From positions 1 to 64,000 of the forward strand of contig NZ_CAMPPE010000004.1 in assembly GCF_946893725.1 (NCBI RefSeq): a stretch of 64,000 nucleotides of DNA, in the 5' to 3' direction. A model generated the notes under the pieces. The model did no database searches and had not been told where the DNA came from. It saw nothing but the letters and a program-made list of their open reading frames with translations. Origin of the DNA: Anaerococcus sp. Marseille-Q5996 (lineage in GTDB: Bacteria > Bacillota > Clostridia > Tissierellales > Peptoniphilaceae). A program made the translations under genes and the position numbers. How positions within the stretch are numbered: the stretch's first letter is position 1; each line of letters starts with the position of its first letter. Shown one piece after another: positions 43,593-52,693 of this stretch.

Positions 43593-44466
43593 GTTTTTAA
43601 AAGTATTAATCCTCTCCATTGTTGAGGGTATCACAGAATTTTTGCCAGTATCATCTACTGGCCACCTTATTTTGGTAAATGAATTTGTAAAATTAGAGCC
43701 AGCTGAGTTTTCAAATGCCTTTAATGTCATCATCCAATTGGGTGCTATAATGGCAGTTGTAGTTTTATATTTTAAGAGGCTCAATCCTTGGGACTATGAA
43801 AAAACTGGCAATTATTTCCCAAAAAACTATAGCAAATTAAATGGACAATCCAGATTTTATTACAGATTAACCCACCCAGATCAAAGAACAATAGAACTTT
43901 GGAAAAGGGTAATTGTTGGAGTACTGCCAGCTGGAGTTTTAGGACTTCTTTTTGATGATTTTATCGATGAACACTTATTTAACCCTATGGTTGTAGCAAC
44001 CATGCTACTTGTTTGGGGTTTAATTATTATTTTTGTAGAAAAAAGAAATAAAAAAAGAAATAGTTTCCTAAATGATAATATTACAAATGTCTCTTATAAA
44101 ACAGTACTTGCAATAGGATTTTTCCAAGCCCTTGCAATGATTCCTGGAACATCTAGGTCAGCTGCAACTATTATGGGAGCTATGATTTTAGGACTAAGCC
44201 GTGAGGCAGCTGCAGAATTTTCATTCTTTTTAGCAATTCCAACCATGCTTGGAGCAACCCTACTAAAAGTAGTTAAAAATGTCCATGGCTTTACAGGGGG
44301 CCAATGGCTATTAATTTTAGCTGGTATGGTTTTAAGCTTTATTGTAGCCTATGTAGTTATTAAAAAGTTTATGGAATACATCAGCAAACACGATTTTATT
44401 CCATTTGGAATATATAGGATAATCCTATCAGCCATAGTATTTTTATATTTTGGCATTATAAAATGA
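43585..44466 (+). CDS. uppP: Undecaprenyl-diphosphate phosphatase
   Basis: This 293-residue membrane enzyme of the BacA/UppP family recycles undecaprenyl pyrophosphate for cell wall synthesis and can confer bacitracin resistance. Signatures are EGITEFLPVSSTGHLIL near the N terminus and PGTSRSAATIMGAMILGLSREAAAEFSFFLAIP in the middle. The ATG at 43585 has GGAGG and begins the conserved region; an in-frame start at 43552 lies deep in ttcA and is less likely. Confidence 0.95.
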   Translation: MIEFLKVLILSIVEGITEFLPVSSTGHLILVNEFVKLEPAEFSNAFNVIIQLGAIMAVVVLYFKRLNPWDYEKTGNYFPKNYSKLNGQSRFYYRLTHPDQRTIELWKRVIVGVLPAGVLGLLFDDFIDEHLFNPMVVATMLLVWGLIIIFVEKRNKKRNSFLNDNITNVSYKTVLAIGFFQALAMIPGTSRSAATIMGAMILGLSREAAAEFSFFLAIPTMLGATLLKVVKNVHGFTGGQWLLILAGMVLSFIVAYVVIKKFMEYISKHDFIPFGIYRIILSAIVFLYFGIIK

Positions 44467-44494
44467 GTCTAGACGCTAGACTCATTTTTATTTT
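44462..44494. terminator. Bidirectional terminator
   Basis: Stem AATGAGTCTAG/CTAGACTCATT with loop ACG and T runs on both strands, between converging uppP and gltS. Confidence 0.85.
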
Positions 44495-45666
44495 AAGAAA
44501 TTTATAAAAAATGTAATCACAATTGGATTAAATAAGTTTACGGCAATTGCTAGGACTATTGGAAGTACAAACATTGCCACATCTGCCGGGCCTTCTTTTT
44601 CTATGATGGCCTCCATATTTGCAATGGCATTTGGAGTTTGGCCAAGTCCTACTCCGCAATGACCTGCTACCATAACTGCAGCATCATAATCTCGTCCAGT
44701 TAAATTAAATGTGACAAGTGAAGTATAGATGCCTATAAATATTGCTTGGACAAGCATGATTACAAGCATAGGTAGGGCAAGTCCTAAGATTGCACTGATG
44801 TTTAAGTTTATCAGAGCTAGGGATAGGAATAAATTTAGGGAAATATTGCCCAAAATTTCTATATTATCTATGTGGGAGTCTTTTTTAACTAGGTCATAAA
44901 TGTTGCGGGTGATTAGCCCTCCAAATTGGCAGCCTACATAATAAGGAAAATTTAGGGAAGTTAGGGCTAAAATTCTATTGATGAAGGTCCCCAAAAACGA
45001 AGCTAGGCCAATAACTATAATTGCATCCATCAAAGTTTTTTGACTGATAGGTCTAATTTTTTTGCTATTATCATTTAAATTTTTACTTCCAGTAGATTTT
45101 AAATTGTTGCGGGAGATTAACCTACTTGCCACAGGTCCCCCTACAAGAGAGCCGACTAGAATACCAAATGTTGCAGCTGCCACACCTATAGATGTAGAAT
45201 TTATAGCGCCATAGCCTTCCATAATTTTTCCAAAACTTACTGCTGAGCCAATGCCTCCAGTCATAGAAGTAGAGCCCATGGCAACTCCAAGTAGGGGATT
45301 GATGCCAAAAATATAAGTAAGGGCAACTGCCAAAAGATTTTGTAGTGGAAGTAGCAAAATAATGGCAAAAGCAAGCTTTATACCAAGCCAGCCACTTTTT
45401 TTAAGGACTTTAAAGCTACAAGCAAGGCCAATGCAAGTGAAAAATATATTCATAAAGAAATCTTGTATGACTTCATCAAATTTAAAAAATCCAAAGCCTA
45501 TTTGATTTAAAATCAAATTGATTAGACTTATGATTAGGCCACCTATTACAGGAGCTGGGATGAAAAATTTTTGAAAAAAATTCACCCTATTTTTTATAAA
45601 AGATCCTAGGATAAAGGCAAATATTGCAACTCCCAAGGATTCTAAAATATCTAATTGTATTTCCAT
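44488..45666 (-). CDS. gltS: Sodium/glutamate symporter GltS family
   Basis: This 392-residue inner-membrane protein has about ten helices. It resembles GltS: PAPVIGGLIISL near residue 37, and the pore-type motif MGSTSMTGGIGSAVSFG near 130, matching the family's TGGHGTA-like reentrant loop. A second GHCGVGLGQTPNAIANM loop near 340 gives the internal repeat. It imports glutamate with Na+. It is a single gene on the minus strand between converging and diverging neighbours. Confidence 0.88.
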   Translation of the reverse strand: MEIQLDILESLGVAIFAFILGSFIKNRVNFFQKFFIPAPVIGGLIISLINLILNQIGFGFFKFDEVIQDFFMNIFFTCIGLACSFKVLKKSGWLGIKLAFAIILLLPLQNLLAVALTYIFGINPLLGVAMGSTSMTGGIGSAVSFGKIMEGYGAINSTSIGVAAATFGILVGSLVGGPVASRLISRNNLKSTGSKNLNDNSKKIRPISQKTLMDAIIVIGLASFLGTFINRILALTSLNFPYYVGCQFGGLITRNIYDLVKKDSHIDNIEILGNISLNLFLSLALINLNISAILGLALPMLVIMLVQAIFIGIYTSLVTFNLTGRDYDAAVMVAGHCGVGLGQTPNAIANMEAIIEKEGPADVAMFVLPIVLAIAVNLFNPIVITFFINFLK

Positions 45667-45763
45667 AATTACCTCATTTAAAATATCTTACCCCCATATT
45701 ATATAAGAAATATTGCTATAATCATAGATTTTTTATATAATTGTCAGAGAATAGAGGAATAAT

Positions 45764-46912
45764 ATGAAGATAATATTTTTTATAGCAGGATTTGCAATTT
45801 TTTATGCAATGATTGGTTATCCATTGACTCTTTTGATTTTAGAAAAGATTTTAAAGAGGAAAAATAACAAGGACTTATCCAAAAAGCCCTTTGTGTCAGT
45901 GATAATCTCTGCTTACAATGAAGAAAAAGTAATAGAGAAAAAACTAGAAAATATAATACAAACAAAGTATCCAAACTATGAGGTAATAGTTGCAAATGAT
46001 GCCTCAAATGACATGACTGTGCCAATTGTAAAAGAATTTATAACAAATCATCCAGATAAAAATATAAGGCTAAATACAGTTAGAAATCATTTGGGAAAAA
46101 CAAATGCCCAAGATGAGGCAGTAGAAGTTGCAAATGGCGAAATAATCGTATTTTCAGATGCAAACTCCATGTTTAAAACAGATGCAATTGATGAACTTGT
46201 AAGTTTTTTCACAGATGATGATATTGAGTATGTGTGTGGATCTTTGATTTATGCCAAAGATGATGATATTGCATCAGTTGTGGCAGAAAACTCTTACTGG
46301 GATGTGGAGCTTTTGATGAGAAAAATCGAGTCAGAAATTTCTACAATTGCAGCAGGCAATGGGGCTATATATGCAGTTAGAAAAAAAGATTATAGGAACT
46401 ATGATTTAGTATCAAGCCACGATTATGAAATGCCGCTTGCTGCAGGATTAAACCACAAAAGAGCCCTTTATAATCCAGCGGCCATAGCAGTTGAAAAAGC
46501 TGGAGCAACAACCAAGGATGAATTTAAAAGAAAAGTGAGAATGCAAAGAAGGATTCTAACAAATCTGTTTACAAATCTTCGCCGCTTAAATATTTTTGAA
46601 TACGGCTGGTTTAGCTTCTTTCACTTTAACCACAAGACTTTAAGGTTTTTACAAGCCTTTAACCATATTTTGCTTTTTATAAGTAACCTTGCCTTACTAA
46701 ATCATGGGATTTTTTATAGGATATTTTTCCTAGGCCAAGTGGCATTTTTTACCCTTGCAGCCATAGGAAAACTTACTGATTCAAAGGCGAAAATATTTTA
46801 TTTCCCAAGATACTATTCTATGATGATGCTAGCTCAACTAAAGGGTGCATATAACGAGGCTACAGGCAAAAGCAAACCTACTTGGGAAAAGGCTGAGTCA
46901 ACTAGGATTTAA
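45764..46912 (+). CDS. Membrane glycosyltransferase family 2, first copy
   Basis: This 382-residue protein has an N-terminal helix (4-26), then a GT-A domain with SVIISAYNEEKVIEKKL, VIVANDASND, FSDANS (the DxD position reads DAN), SSHDYEMPLAAG and an RKVRMQRR region. Further helices lie near the C terminus. This is the processive IcaA/hyaluronan-synthase-like layout, which polymerises or adds sugars at the membrane. It begins a five-gene polysaccharide operon; the next gene starts 1 base after it. Confidence 0.87.
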   Translation: MKIIFFIAGFAIFYAMIGYPLTLLILEKILKRKNNKDLSKKPFVSVIISAYNEEKVIEKKLENIIQTKYPNYEVIVANDASNDMTVPIVKEFITNHPDKNIRLNTVRNHLGKTNAQDEAVEVANGEIIVFSDANSMFKTDAIDELVSFFTDDDIEYVCGSLIYAKDDDIASVVAENSYWDVELLMRKIESEISTIAAGNGAIYAVRKKDYRNYDLVSSHDYEMPLAAGLNHKRALYNPAAIAVEKAGATTKDEFKRKVRMQRRILTNLFTNLRRLNIFEYGWFSFFHFNHKTLRFLQAFNHILLFISNLALLNHGIFYRIFFLGQVAFFTLAAIGKLTDSKAKIFYFPRYYSMMMLAQLKGAYNEATGKSKPTWEKAESTRI

Positions 46913-46913
46913 T

Positions 46914-47705
46914 ATGAATATTGAAGTACTAATTTCAACAATGAATGAAAAATCCATCGATTGTTATAAGAGATTTAATTTAGAAACTGACGCTTTAATT
47001 ATTAATCAAACTGATCACAATGCTTATGAAGAAAAAATTGATGGTGACATTAAAATCAGGATGATTTCAACTAATACCAGAGGTCTTGGTCTAAGTCGTA
47101 ATCTTGCCTTGCTAAACTCAAATGCTGACATCGTAGTTTTTTGTGATGATGATGAAGTATTTGAAAATGGTTACAAAGACAAAATTTTATCAGAGTTTGA
47201 AAGCCATCCAGATGTGGATTTTTTCGTATTTAAAACTATAATATATCAAGATGGCAAAGAAATTATTAAAGTAAAAGATGAGAAAAATCTTTCTATATAT
47301 AATTCTCTAAGGTATGGGTCAGTCCATTTTGCCTTTAAAAAAGAAGTGCAAAAACGCGAAAATATCTGGATCTCGACATATTTTGGAGCTGGAACGCCAA
47401 ATGGATCTGGAGAGGATAGTATATTTATCAGCGACTTTATAAGGGCTGGCAAAAAAGTCCGTACCAGCAATAAACTTATTGCAAAAGTCTATAATGACGG
47501 GTCAACTTGGTTTACAGGATATGATGAGAAATATTTCTATGATAAGGGAAAACTTTCAAAGGCACTTTTTCCAAGGACCTACAGATTATATATAGAACAA
47601 TTTTTAAGACGCCATAGAGAAATGACTGAGGTCATTGATTTAAAAACTGCTCGCAAACTAATGCTTGCGGGCGCAAAAGATTTTGGAGGAGAAAATGGAA
47701 AATAG
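46914..47705 (+). CDS. Glycosyltransferase family 2-like, second copy
   Basis: This 263-residue soluble protein has the GT-A pattern: EVLISTMNEKSID, TNTRGLGLSRNLALLNSNADIVVFCDDDEVF (metal-binding DDDE) and an acceptor region ending with GSGEDSIFISDFI. The RGLSRNLAL type matches enzymes in capsule clusters. The ATG at 46914 is 1 base after the previous stop. The start of the next gene lies within its end (11-base overlap). Confidence 0.82.
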   Translation: MNIEVLISTMNEKSIDCYKRFNLETDALIINQTDHNAYEEKIDGDIKIRMISTNTRGLGLSRNLALLNSNADIVVFCDDDEVFENGYKDKILSEFESHPDVDFFVFKTIIYQDGKEIIKVKDEKNLSIYNSLRYGSVHFAFKKEVQKRENIWISTYFGAGTPNGSGEDSIFISDFIRAGKKVRTSNKLIAKVYNDGSTWFTGYDEKYFYDKGKLSKALFPRTYRLYIEQFLRRHREMTEVIDLKTARKLMLAGAKDFGGENGK

Positions 47706-48519
47706 AAAATCATTATTTTCAGCAATACCATCTGCAATCATTGCTGGGATAATTATAGGCATGATTACTTACTTTGGCCTAAATTTTGGGGGATACAAAG
47801 AATACCAAGCCCAATCAAAGGTGGTTACTACAAATATTGAAAACTTAAATGAAGCAAGTGGCACAGCTGCAACCTATGCTGCAACAATCAACAGCCCAAA
47901 GATCAAACAAAGAACACTAGAAACACTTGGCATTGATTGGAATGTTGGCAAACTTGATTCAAAGCTAGAGATCAAACCAATAGAAAATACATCTATAATT
48001 GATATTGTCGTTACAGATACAAACAAACTTCGCGCAGAAGACTTAGCTGACCAATATGCTGATTATACAGTTAGAGTTATCAATAATATTTACAATTCTG
48101 GTGCAAAGGTCATGGAATATTCTTATGGATCAGCTACAACTATTGATAATACTCTAAGATATGCTCTAATGGCAGGTGGAATTGGATTTATTCTTTGGAC
48201 AGTTTTAAGAATGATAATGATAAATTCATACAATAGCAAACTTGCTAAAAACTATGCAAAAAACACCCAAGAAACTGGTGAAGTAAGAGAAGTAAGAGAA
48301 GTTGAAGAAAAACCAGCTAAAAGAACTGTAAAATCAAGCAAAAAAGAAGCTACAAGAAAAACAAGCAAGGTTGATACAACAAGTTTTGAAAGCGGATCTA
48401 CAAAGGTAATTGATGCGAGTGAAGTAAAACAAGCCGCAGACTTATCAGAAACTTCATCTAGCAAATACGAAGTTTTAGGTAGAATTCCTTCTTATGATAA
48501 AGGAGAATTAGATGTTTAG
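47695..48519 (+). CDS. Wzz/YveK-type chain-length protein
   Basis: This 274-residue protein has two transmembrane helices (about 14-32 and 157-180) enclosing an extracellular Wzz-like domain (SKVVTTNIENL ... VTDTNKLRAEDLADQYADY). A long basic cytoplasmic tail with KRTVKSSKKEATRK follows. It is the modulator partner of a CpsD-like kinase, encoded next with an 8-base overlap. The family regulates polysaccharide chain length and export. GGAGG before 47695 decides the start. Confidence 0.87.
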   Translation: MENRKSLFSAIPSAIIAGIIIGMITYFGLNFGGYKEYQAQSKVVTTNIENLNEASGTAATYAATINSPKIKQRTLETLGIDWNVGKLDSKLEIKPIENTSIIDIVVTDTNKLRAEDLADQYADYTVRVINNIYNSGAKVMEYSYGSATTIDNTLRYALMAGGIGFILWTVLRMIMINSYNSKLAKNYAKNTQETGEVREVREVEEKPAKRTVKSSKKEATRKTSKVDTTSFESGSTKVIDASEVKQAADLSETSSSKYEVLGRIPSYDKGELDV

Positions 48520-49177
48520 AAAAAAAACTAACGAAAAAAGAGAAATCCTTCTCCAATCTTTTTATAATCTTGAAGATAGGCTTACAGAAAAACTTAACAC
48601 AAGCCTTGTAAGTGTAGCCTTTACTGCATCAAGTCATGATACAAACAAAACTTGCCACATTTATAATATTGCCAAACACCTAGCAGAAGATGGGGATAGG
48701 GTTTTAATTATCGATGCAAATCTTAGAGAATCTCACTTGCCAAAAGTAACAGGCAAAAACAAAGAGCGTGGATTTATAGACATAATACTTGGAGATTATT
48801 CCATAGATGATACTGTAATCCATGATGATTCATATGATGATTTATCATATATTTATAGTGGTCAAGTGGGAGACTATGCTGATAAATTTTTAGAACCAGC
48901 AGATATAAAAGCATTTTTTACAGATGTTCGTGACAGATATGATTATGTATTTATGGATCTTTCACCAAATATCGATATTCCAGAAGCAAATATGTTTGCA
49001 GCAAATGCTGATGCTGCTGTTGTATTTTCAACATACGAAAAATCCAACAATCCAGTAACCCGTGATAGCTTAAAACAACTAGAAAAAGCAAATGCAAATA
49101 TCCTTGGAATTATAATCACAGATTATTTGTACGCAGATGATGAAATTGATGAGCTATTTGGAGGAGATAATGAATAA
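48512..49177 (+). CDS. CpsD/YveL-like kinase, degenerate P loop
   Basis: This 221-residue protein has the BY-kinase/MinD-like fold: Walker A' LIIDANLRESHL (about 68-79) and Walker B YVFMDLSPN (about 147-155). The Walker A region reads TASSHDTNKTCH, lacking the glycines of GxGKS/T while keeping Lys-Thr. The C terminus (YADDEIDELFGGDNE) has no tyrosine cluster for autophosphorylation. It may be a regulatory, kinase-dead partner of the Wzz-like protein (inference). Confidence 0.82.
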   Translation: MFRKKTNEKREILLQSFYNLEDRLTEKLNTSLVSVAFTASSHDTNKTCHIYNIAKHLAEDGDRVLIIDANLRESHLPKVTGKNKERGFIDIILGDYSIDDTVIHDDSYDDLSYIYSGQVGDYADKFLEPADIKAFFTDVRDRYDYVFMDLSPNIDIPEANMFAANADAAVVFSTYEKSNNPVTRDSLKQLEKANANILGIIITDYLYADDEIDELFGGDNE

Positions 49178-49601
49178 GATAAAATTAATAACAGGCCTTG
49201 CCCTAACCCTTGCCCTAACAGGATGTACTGATGATAATTACACTTCTGTAAGACATCCAGAGGGAGAAGCACAAACTGTAACAGATGAGTCCTTAGAAGA
49301 AAATAATGGCGAGCAAACTGCTGAAAATCAAAACCCAGACCAAGCAGAAGGCCAAGACCAAGGGACAGAAGAAAATCAAGAAATAGAGGAAAATCAAGAA
49401 GAAGTTACAGATGATGGTATCAACTACACTGTAGAAAATGTTGTAAATGTAAGGGTTGCACCAAGCGAAAACTCAAATGTAATGACAACTGTAAATCCTG
49501 GAGATGACATCCTAAAATTAGGAGAATCTGACAATTGGTCAAGAATTTCTATTGACGGACAAACAGGCTATATCAGAACTGATTTATTAAAAGCAAAATA
49601 A
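49170..49601 (+). CDS. SH3-domain lipoprotein
   Basis: This 143-residue lipoprotein has a lipobox ALTGC (Cys18). A Glu/Gln-rich linker (about 25-80) leads to a bacterial SH3 domain at about 85-143 (VVNVRVAPSENSNVMTTVNPGDDILKLGESDNWSRI...GYIRTDLL). Such domains bind peptidoglycan. It is coupled to the kinase gene by an 8-base overlap and may anchor or guide the polysaccharide machine at the wall. GGAGG precedes the ATG. Confidence 0.87.
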   Translation: MNKIKLITGLALTLALTGCTDDNYTSVRHPEGEAQTVTDESLEENNGEQTAENQNPDQAEGQDQGTEENQEIEENQEEVTDDGINYTVENVVNVRVAPSENSNVMTTVNPGDDILKLGESDNWSRISIDGQTGYIRTDLLKAK

Positions 49602-49641
49602 TAAACCCGTGGGGATTCAATTTCCTCAGGGTTTTTTTATC
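49602..49641 (+). terminator. Terminator of the polysaccharide operon
   Basis: Stem AAACCC..GGGGA/TCCTC..GGGTTT followed by a T run. Confidence 0.75.
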
Positions 49642-49668
49642 TTATAATGGTAAAAATAGGGAGCAAGT

Positions 49669-49998
49669 ATGGAACAAATATCACTTTTAGAAAATTTAAT
49701 ATGGCCAGTGCTTTTGAATATTGGATTTATAAGCCTGCTGGATTATATCCTAGATAGAAAAAAAGTTAGCCTCAATTTTGCCCTAGTCTTTTTAGTTTTA
49801 GGCTTTGGGGTTTTTGCTTACTTTATCTATTATTCCATAGGATATTTATTTTTGCAGGTTTATCTATTTATGTTTTTGCTATCCCTATCACTTGTAATCC
49901 TTGCCCTAAAAAAAAGAATAGATGCCTTTACTATCATTGGTATCATCCTAATGGTTGTAATGCTAATCTTACTTTTAAGATATACTCTAATTGAATAA
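49669..49998 (+). CDS. Small integral membrane protein
   Basis: This 109-residue protein is almost entirely hydrophobic, with about four helices (residues 10-28, 37-55, 58-78, 84-106). Only short charged loops (DRKK, KKRID) separate them. No family is recognised. It has a GGGAGC site and lies between two terminators, so it is likely its own unit. Confidence 0.65.
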   Translation: MEQISLLENLIWPVLLNIGFISLLDYILDRKKVSLNFALVFLVLGFGVFAYFIYYSIGYLFLQVYLFMFLLSLSLVILALKKRIDAFTIIGIILMVVMLILLLRYTLIE

Positions 49999-50007
49999 AT
50001 AAAAAAA

Positions 50008-50041
50008 ATGCTAGCACTTTATGTACTAGCATTTTTCTTTT
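50008..50041. terminator. Bidirectional terminator
   Basis: Stem AATGCTAG/CTAGCATT around CACTTTATGTA, with A and T runs either side, between converging genes. Confidence 0.8.
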
Positions 50042-51275
50042 ATTTGTTGATTGCATTTTCAAAAGCATCTACGATTAATTGTAGGTAACCTGCTGTATCT
50101 ACTAGTGTGGCTCCAGATACTGCTTCAACTTTTTCGCCTTCTTTAGCTCCTGCAATTGTTTCTTTAATTTCTTCTACTGTTTTGCCAGCTACGAAATTTT
50201 CGATTGCTTCAAAGTTTTCTTTTATTGTTACTGTTGATCCAGCTTTCTCTGCCATTAGGTCAGAATAAAAATCATTATTTTCAAGCTTACTTGCTAAAAC
50301 TATTTTGCTATCGGCATAGTCGTTTGCAAAATCGCTTCCTTCACCTTGAGATGTGATGCCTTCTTCAATGTATTGGTATTCGTCGATGCTTGCAGCAACA
50401 ATTTTATCGCCTTCTACAGCTACAACTGCATTGGCAAATGATTTTTCACCGTGTGGAGCTCCTAAAACATATCTTAGTTCGATATTTTCTGGATTTTCAG
50501 CTTCTCCGCCGATTGCAAATGTATTGTCTTTTGCAGCTTCAACGATGTATCTTAGAAGATTTGGTGTTGACGAGAAAGTAGCACCAGAAATAGCATCCAT
50601 GATTTTTTCATCATCTTCGTTTAGTACTTCTTCAAGTTCTGCAATTGTTTTTCCCTTTACAAAGTCAGTAACAGCATTGTAGTTATCCATAAGGGTAACT
50701 TCTCCACCAGCGTTTTTCATAGCTTCTGAGTATGGGTCTTTGTTAACAATTTTTGACGCTAAGATTCTGCCTTCTTTTGCGCCTTCTCCAAATCCTTTAT
50801 CAGAGTTTGGTACACCTTCATAACCATCATCTTCGCCAAAGTATTGGTATTCATCGATAAATGCATCTACGATTTTATCTCCACTTGTAGCTACAACAAC
50901 AGTTGTAAATGATCTTGATGCTTCATCTGGGTAAGCTCTGTGTAAAACAAGGTTGCCTTCAACAGCTGGAGTTTCAGAAGTTTCTGTATCTTCTTTTTCT
51001 TTATCATCAGCCTTTTCGTCTGCAGTTTCTTCTTTATTTTCCACAGATTCTTCAGATTCTTCAGTTTCTTTTTCTTCACCTTCTTTGCTTTCTTCGGCTT
51101 TCTCTTCTGTTTCAGCTGCTTGGTCTGCCTGATTTGTTTGATCTACGCTTTCTTCAGCCTTTTCTTCAACTGCTGTTTCATTGGAATTGTCAGCCTCTTG
51201 TGTATTATTAGCACATCCTGTAAATGCTAATGATGTTGCAAGCATAAGTGTTGCAATGTTAAATTTTTTGTTCAT
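50040..51275 (-). CDS. Lipoprotein with two FMN-binding-like domains
   Basis: This 411-residue lipoprotein has a lipobox LAFTGC (Cys21). A strongly acidic Glu-rich linker spans about 25-105, followed by two related domains (about 110-255 and 265-410). Each domain has a VVVATSGDKIVDAFIDEYQY or VVAVEGDKIVAASIDEYQY strand pair and ends in an SGAT motif: DAISGATFSS and EAVSGATLVD. SGAT is the site where ApbE-type flavin transferases attach FMN to Thr. Each domain may therefore carry a flavin outside the cell. Confidence 0.82.
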   Translation of the reverse strand: MNKKFNIATLMLATSLAFTGCANNTQEADNSNETAVEEKAEESVDQTNQADQAAETEEKAEESKEGEEKETEESEESVENKEETADEKADDKEKEDTETSETPAVEGNLVLHRAYPDEASRSFTTVVVATSGDKIVDAFIDEYQYFGEDDGYEGVPNSDKGFGEGAKEGRILASKIVNKDPYSEAMKNAGGEVTLMDNYNAVTDFVKGKTIAELEEVLNEDDEKIMDAISGATFSSTPNLLRYIVEAAKDNTFAIGGEAENPENIELRYVLGAPHGEKSFANAVVAVEGDKIVAASIDEYQYIEEGITSQGEGSDFANDYADSKIVLASKLENNDFYSDLMAEKAGSTVTIKENFEAIENFVAGKTVEEIKETIAGAKEGEKVEAVSGATLVDTAGYLQLIVDAFENAINK

Positions 51276-51437
51276 ACGTTCTCCTCCGTTAATTTTATAA
51301 AAGTAATTGTTATAAGAATAACTAACTTGGAATTATTATAATATAAATGACAAAATTTGGCAAATCATCTAACAAAGTCCATAAATACTTACACTTGGGT
51401 ATAATCTTAGTGACAAGAAAAGTTTTGAGGAGAGATT

Positions 51438-51896
51438 ATGCAGGTAAATGTTGATAAAAAATTAGGATTTAAAATAGCAGGCAAGGCTTTTAAGATAGAT
51501 AAGAGGGAAGATGCTCATCAAATAAGAGACTCATTTTTAAATGAATATAGGCAGATATTAAAAGAACATGGAGCAGCCTTTGGCCTTATGGAATATAATG
51601 CCCTTGACCAAAATTACAATTACTTTATTGGCTTTGAGGTATCTGATAGAGAGACTATTGAGAAAAATAATTTTTTGGTATATGAAATCCCAGGATCTTA
51701 CTATCTAGAAGTTGCAGTAGAAGGTCTTGATGGTCTAAAAGATGCCTACTCTTATACATATGAAGAATATTTTCCAAACAAAAAGTATTTCCATGGTCTT
51801 GGAGCGGATATAGAGTTTTACCAGTATGATGAGAGCGCTGATAGTATTGGCAATGTAAAACTATTTATCCTCCTAAGGGAAAATCCTAATGCCTAA
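51438..51896 (+). CDS. GyrI-like effector-binding domain protein
   Basis: This 152-residue soluble protein resembles the AraC effector-binding/GyrI-like fold: FKIAGKAFKIDKRE at the start, FGLMEYNALDQNYNYFIGFEV in the middle and a late GADIEFYQYDE. These domains bind small molecules. No DNA-binding domain is attached. It has GAGGAGAG before the ATG and stands alone. Confidence 0.68.
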   Translation: MQVNVDKKLGFKIAGKAFKIDKREDAHQIRDSFLNEYRQILKEHGAAFGLMEYNALDQNYNYFIGFEVSDRETIEKNNFLVYEIPGSYYLEVAVEGLDGLKDAYSYTYEEYFPNKKYFHGLGADIEFYQYDESADSIGNVKLFILLRENPNA

Positions 51897-51953
51897 AAAA
51901 GTAATTTTTAATCTATAATGCACAAAATATATTAAATACGAACTGAGGATAAT

Positions 51954-52163
51954 ATGAAAAAAATTTTACTAGTTGGACTAATTGGCCTAAGCCTTAGTTC
52001 CTGCACCATGTTTCCAGACAAATATTCTGACCAAGAAATATTTTATGGAGATAAGCTTTTTGAAACTCGTGAACTTCCAAAATTAAACAGGATTAACTCT
52101 TCATTTACCTACATTCCAGAAGATGATTATGAAGAGTGTGAAGAATGTCAAGAAAATTATTAA
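51954..52163 (+). CDS. Small lipoprotein
   Basis: This 69-residue lipoprotein has a signal peptide with lipobox SLSSC (Cys17), then a short polar mature part ending in a Glu/Cys-rich tail (DDYEECEECQENY). Two Cys residues in the tail are three apart. No family is recognised. Its last bases are 37 before the next start; the two genes are probably cotranscribed. Confidence 0.65.
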   Translation: MKKILLVGLIGLSLSSCTMFPDKYSDQEIFYGDKLFETRELPKLNRINSSFTYIPEDDYEECEECQENY

Positions 52164-52200
52164 AGTGGGTATATATAATCTAAACACAAAGGAGATTATT

Positions 52201-52653
52201 ATGGGAAAACTAAAAACACTTACTACATTATTAAAAATCAACAACAAACTTGGTCTATTAGATGTTGGCGATATGATTGGTCTTGCAAGTACAGCTTATA
52301 AGGTAAAAACATTTGATCCAACAGACCATCTTCCAGATTTTAATCTAGACTTTTGGGAAAGAGAAGAGATTGAAAAAGAACAAAGAAGAAATGCAATTCT
52401 TGCAGCAGCTGTAATTGGTACAGGAGCTTACCTAATAGCAAAAAACAGAGACAAGATTGCAGATGCAGCAAATGATGCTAGAAGCAAAACAAAAGAATTA
52501 GCATCAGATGTTTCAAAAAAAGGCGAAGAATTGGCTAAAGATGCAAAAGAAAAAGTAGAAGACCTTGCCGATGATGCAGAAGATAAATTAAATCAAGGCA
52601 AAAAATCTATTGAAGCAAAAGAAGTAAAAAATAGTTTTTACGACAATTATTAA
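52201..52653 (+). CDS. YtxH/LEA-like helical stress protein
   Basis: This 150-residue protein has one hydrophobic segment (about 62-78, AILAAAVIGTGAYLIA), then a long charged amphipathic helix with 11-residue-like repeats (DAANDARSKTKELASDVSKKGEELAKDAKEKVEDLADDAEDKL, key residues A, K, D, E). This is typical of YtxH and LEA-type proteins tied to stress or desiccation. AAAGGAG decides the ATG at 52201. A terminator follows. Confidence 0.7.
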   Translation: MGKLKTLTTLLKINNKLGLLDVGDMIGLASTAYKVKTFDPTDHLPDFNLDFWEREEIEKEQRRNAILAAAVIGTGAYLIAKNRDKIADAANDARSKTKELASDVSKKGEELAKDAKEKVEDLADDAEDKLNQGKKSIEAKEVKNSFYDNY

Positions 52654-52655
52654 AA

Positions 52656-52693
52656 CAAAACCCAAGGATTTAATTCCTTGGGTTTATTTTTAT
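52656..52693. terminator. Bidirectional terminator
   Basis: Stem AAACCCAAGGA/TCCTTGGGTTT followed by TATTTTTAT; the left side is A-rich for the minus strand. Confidence 0.85.

Noticed and set aside
50909-51211. A Leu/Phe-rich 100-residue + strand frame
   Set aside because: It is the complement of the acidic Glu-rich linker of the FMN-binding-like lipoprotein, with no start signals.
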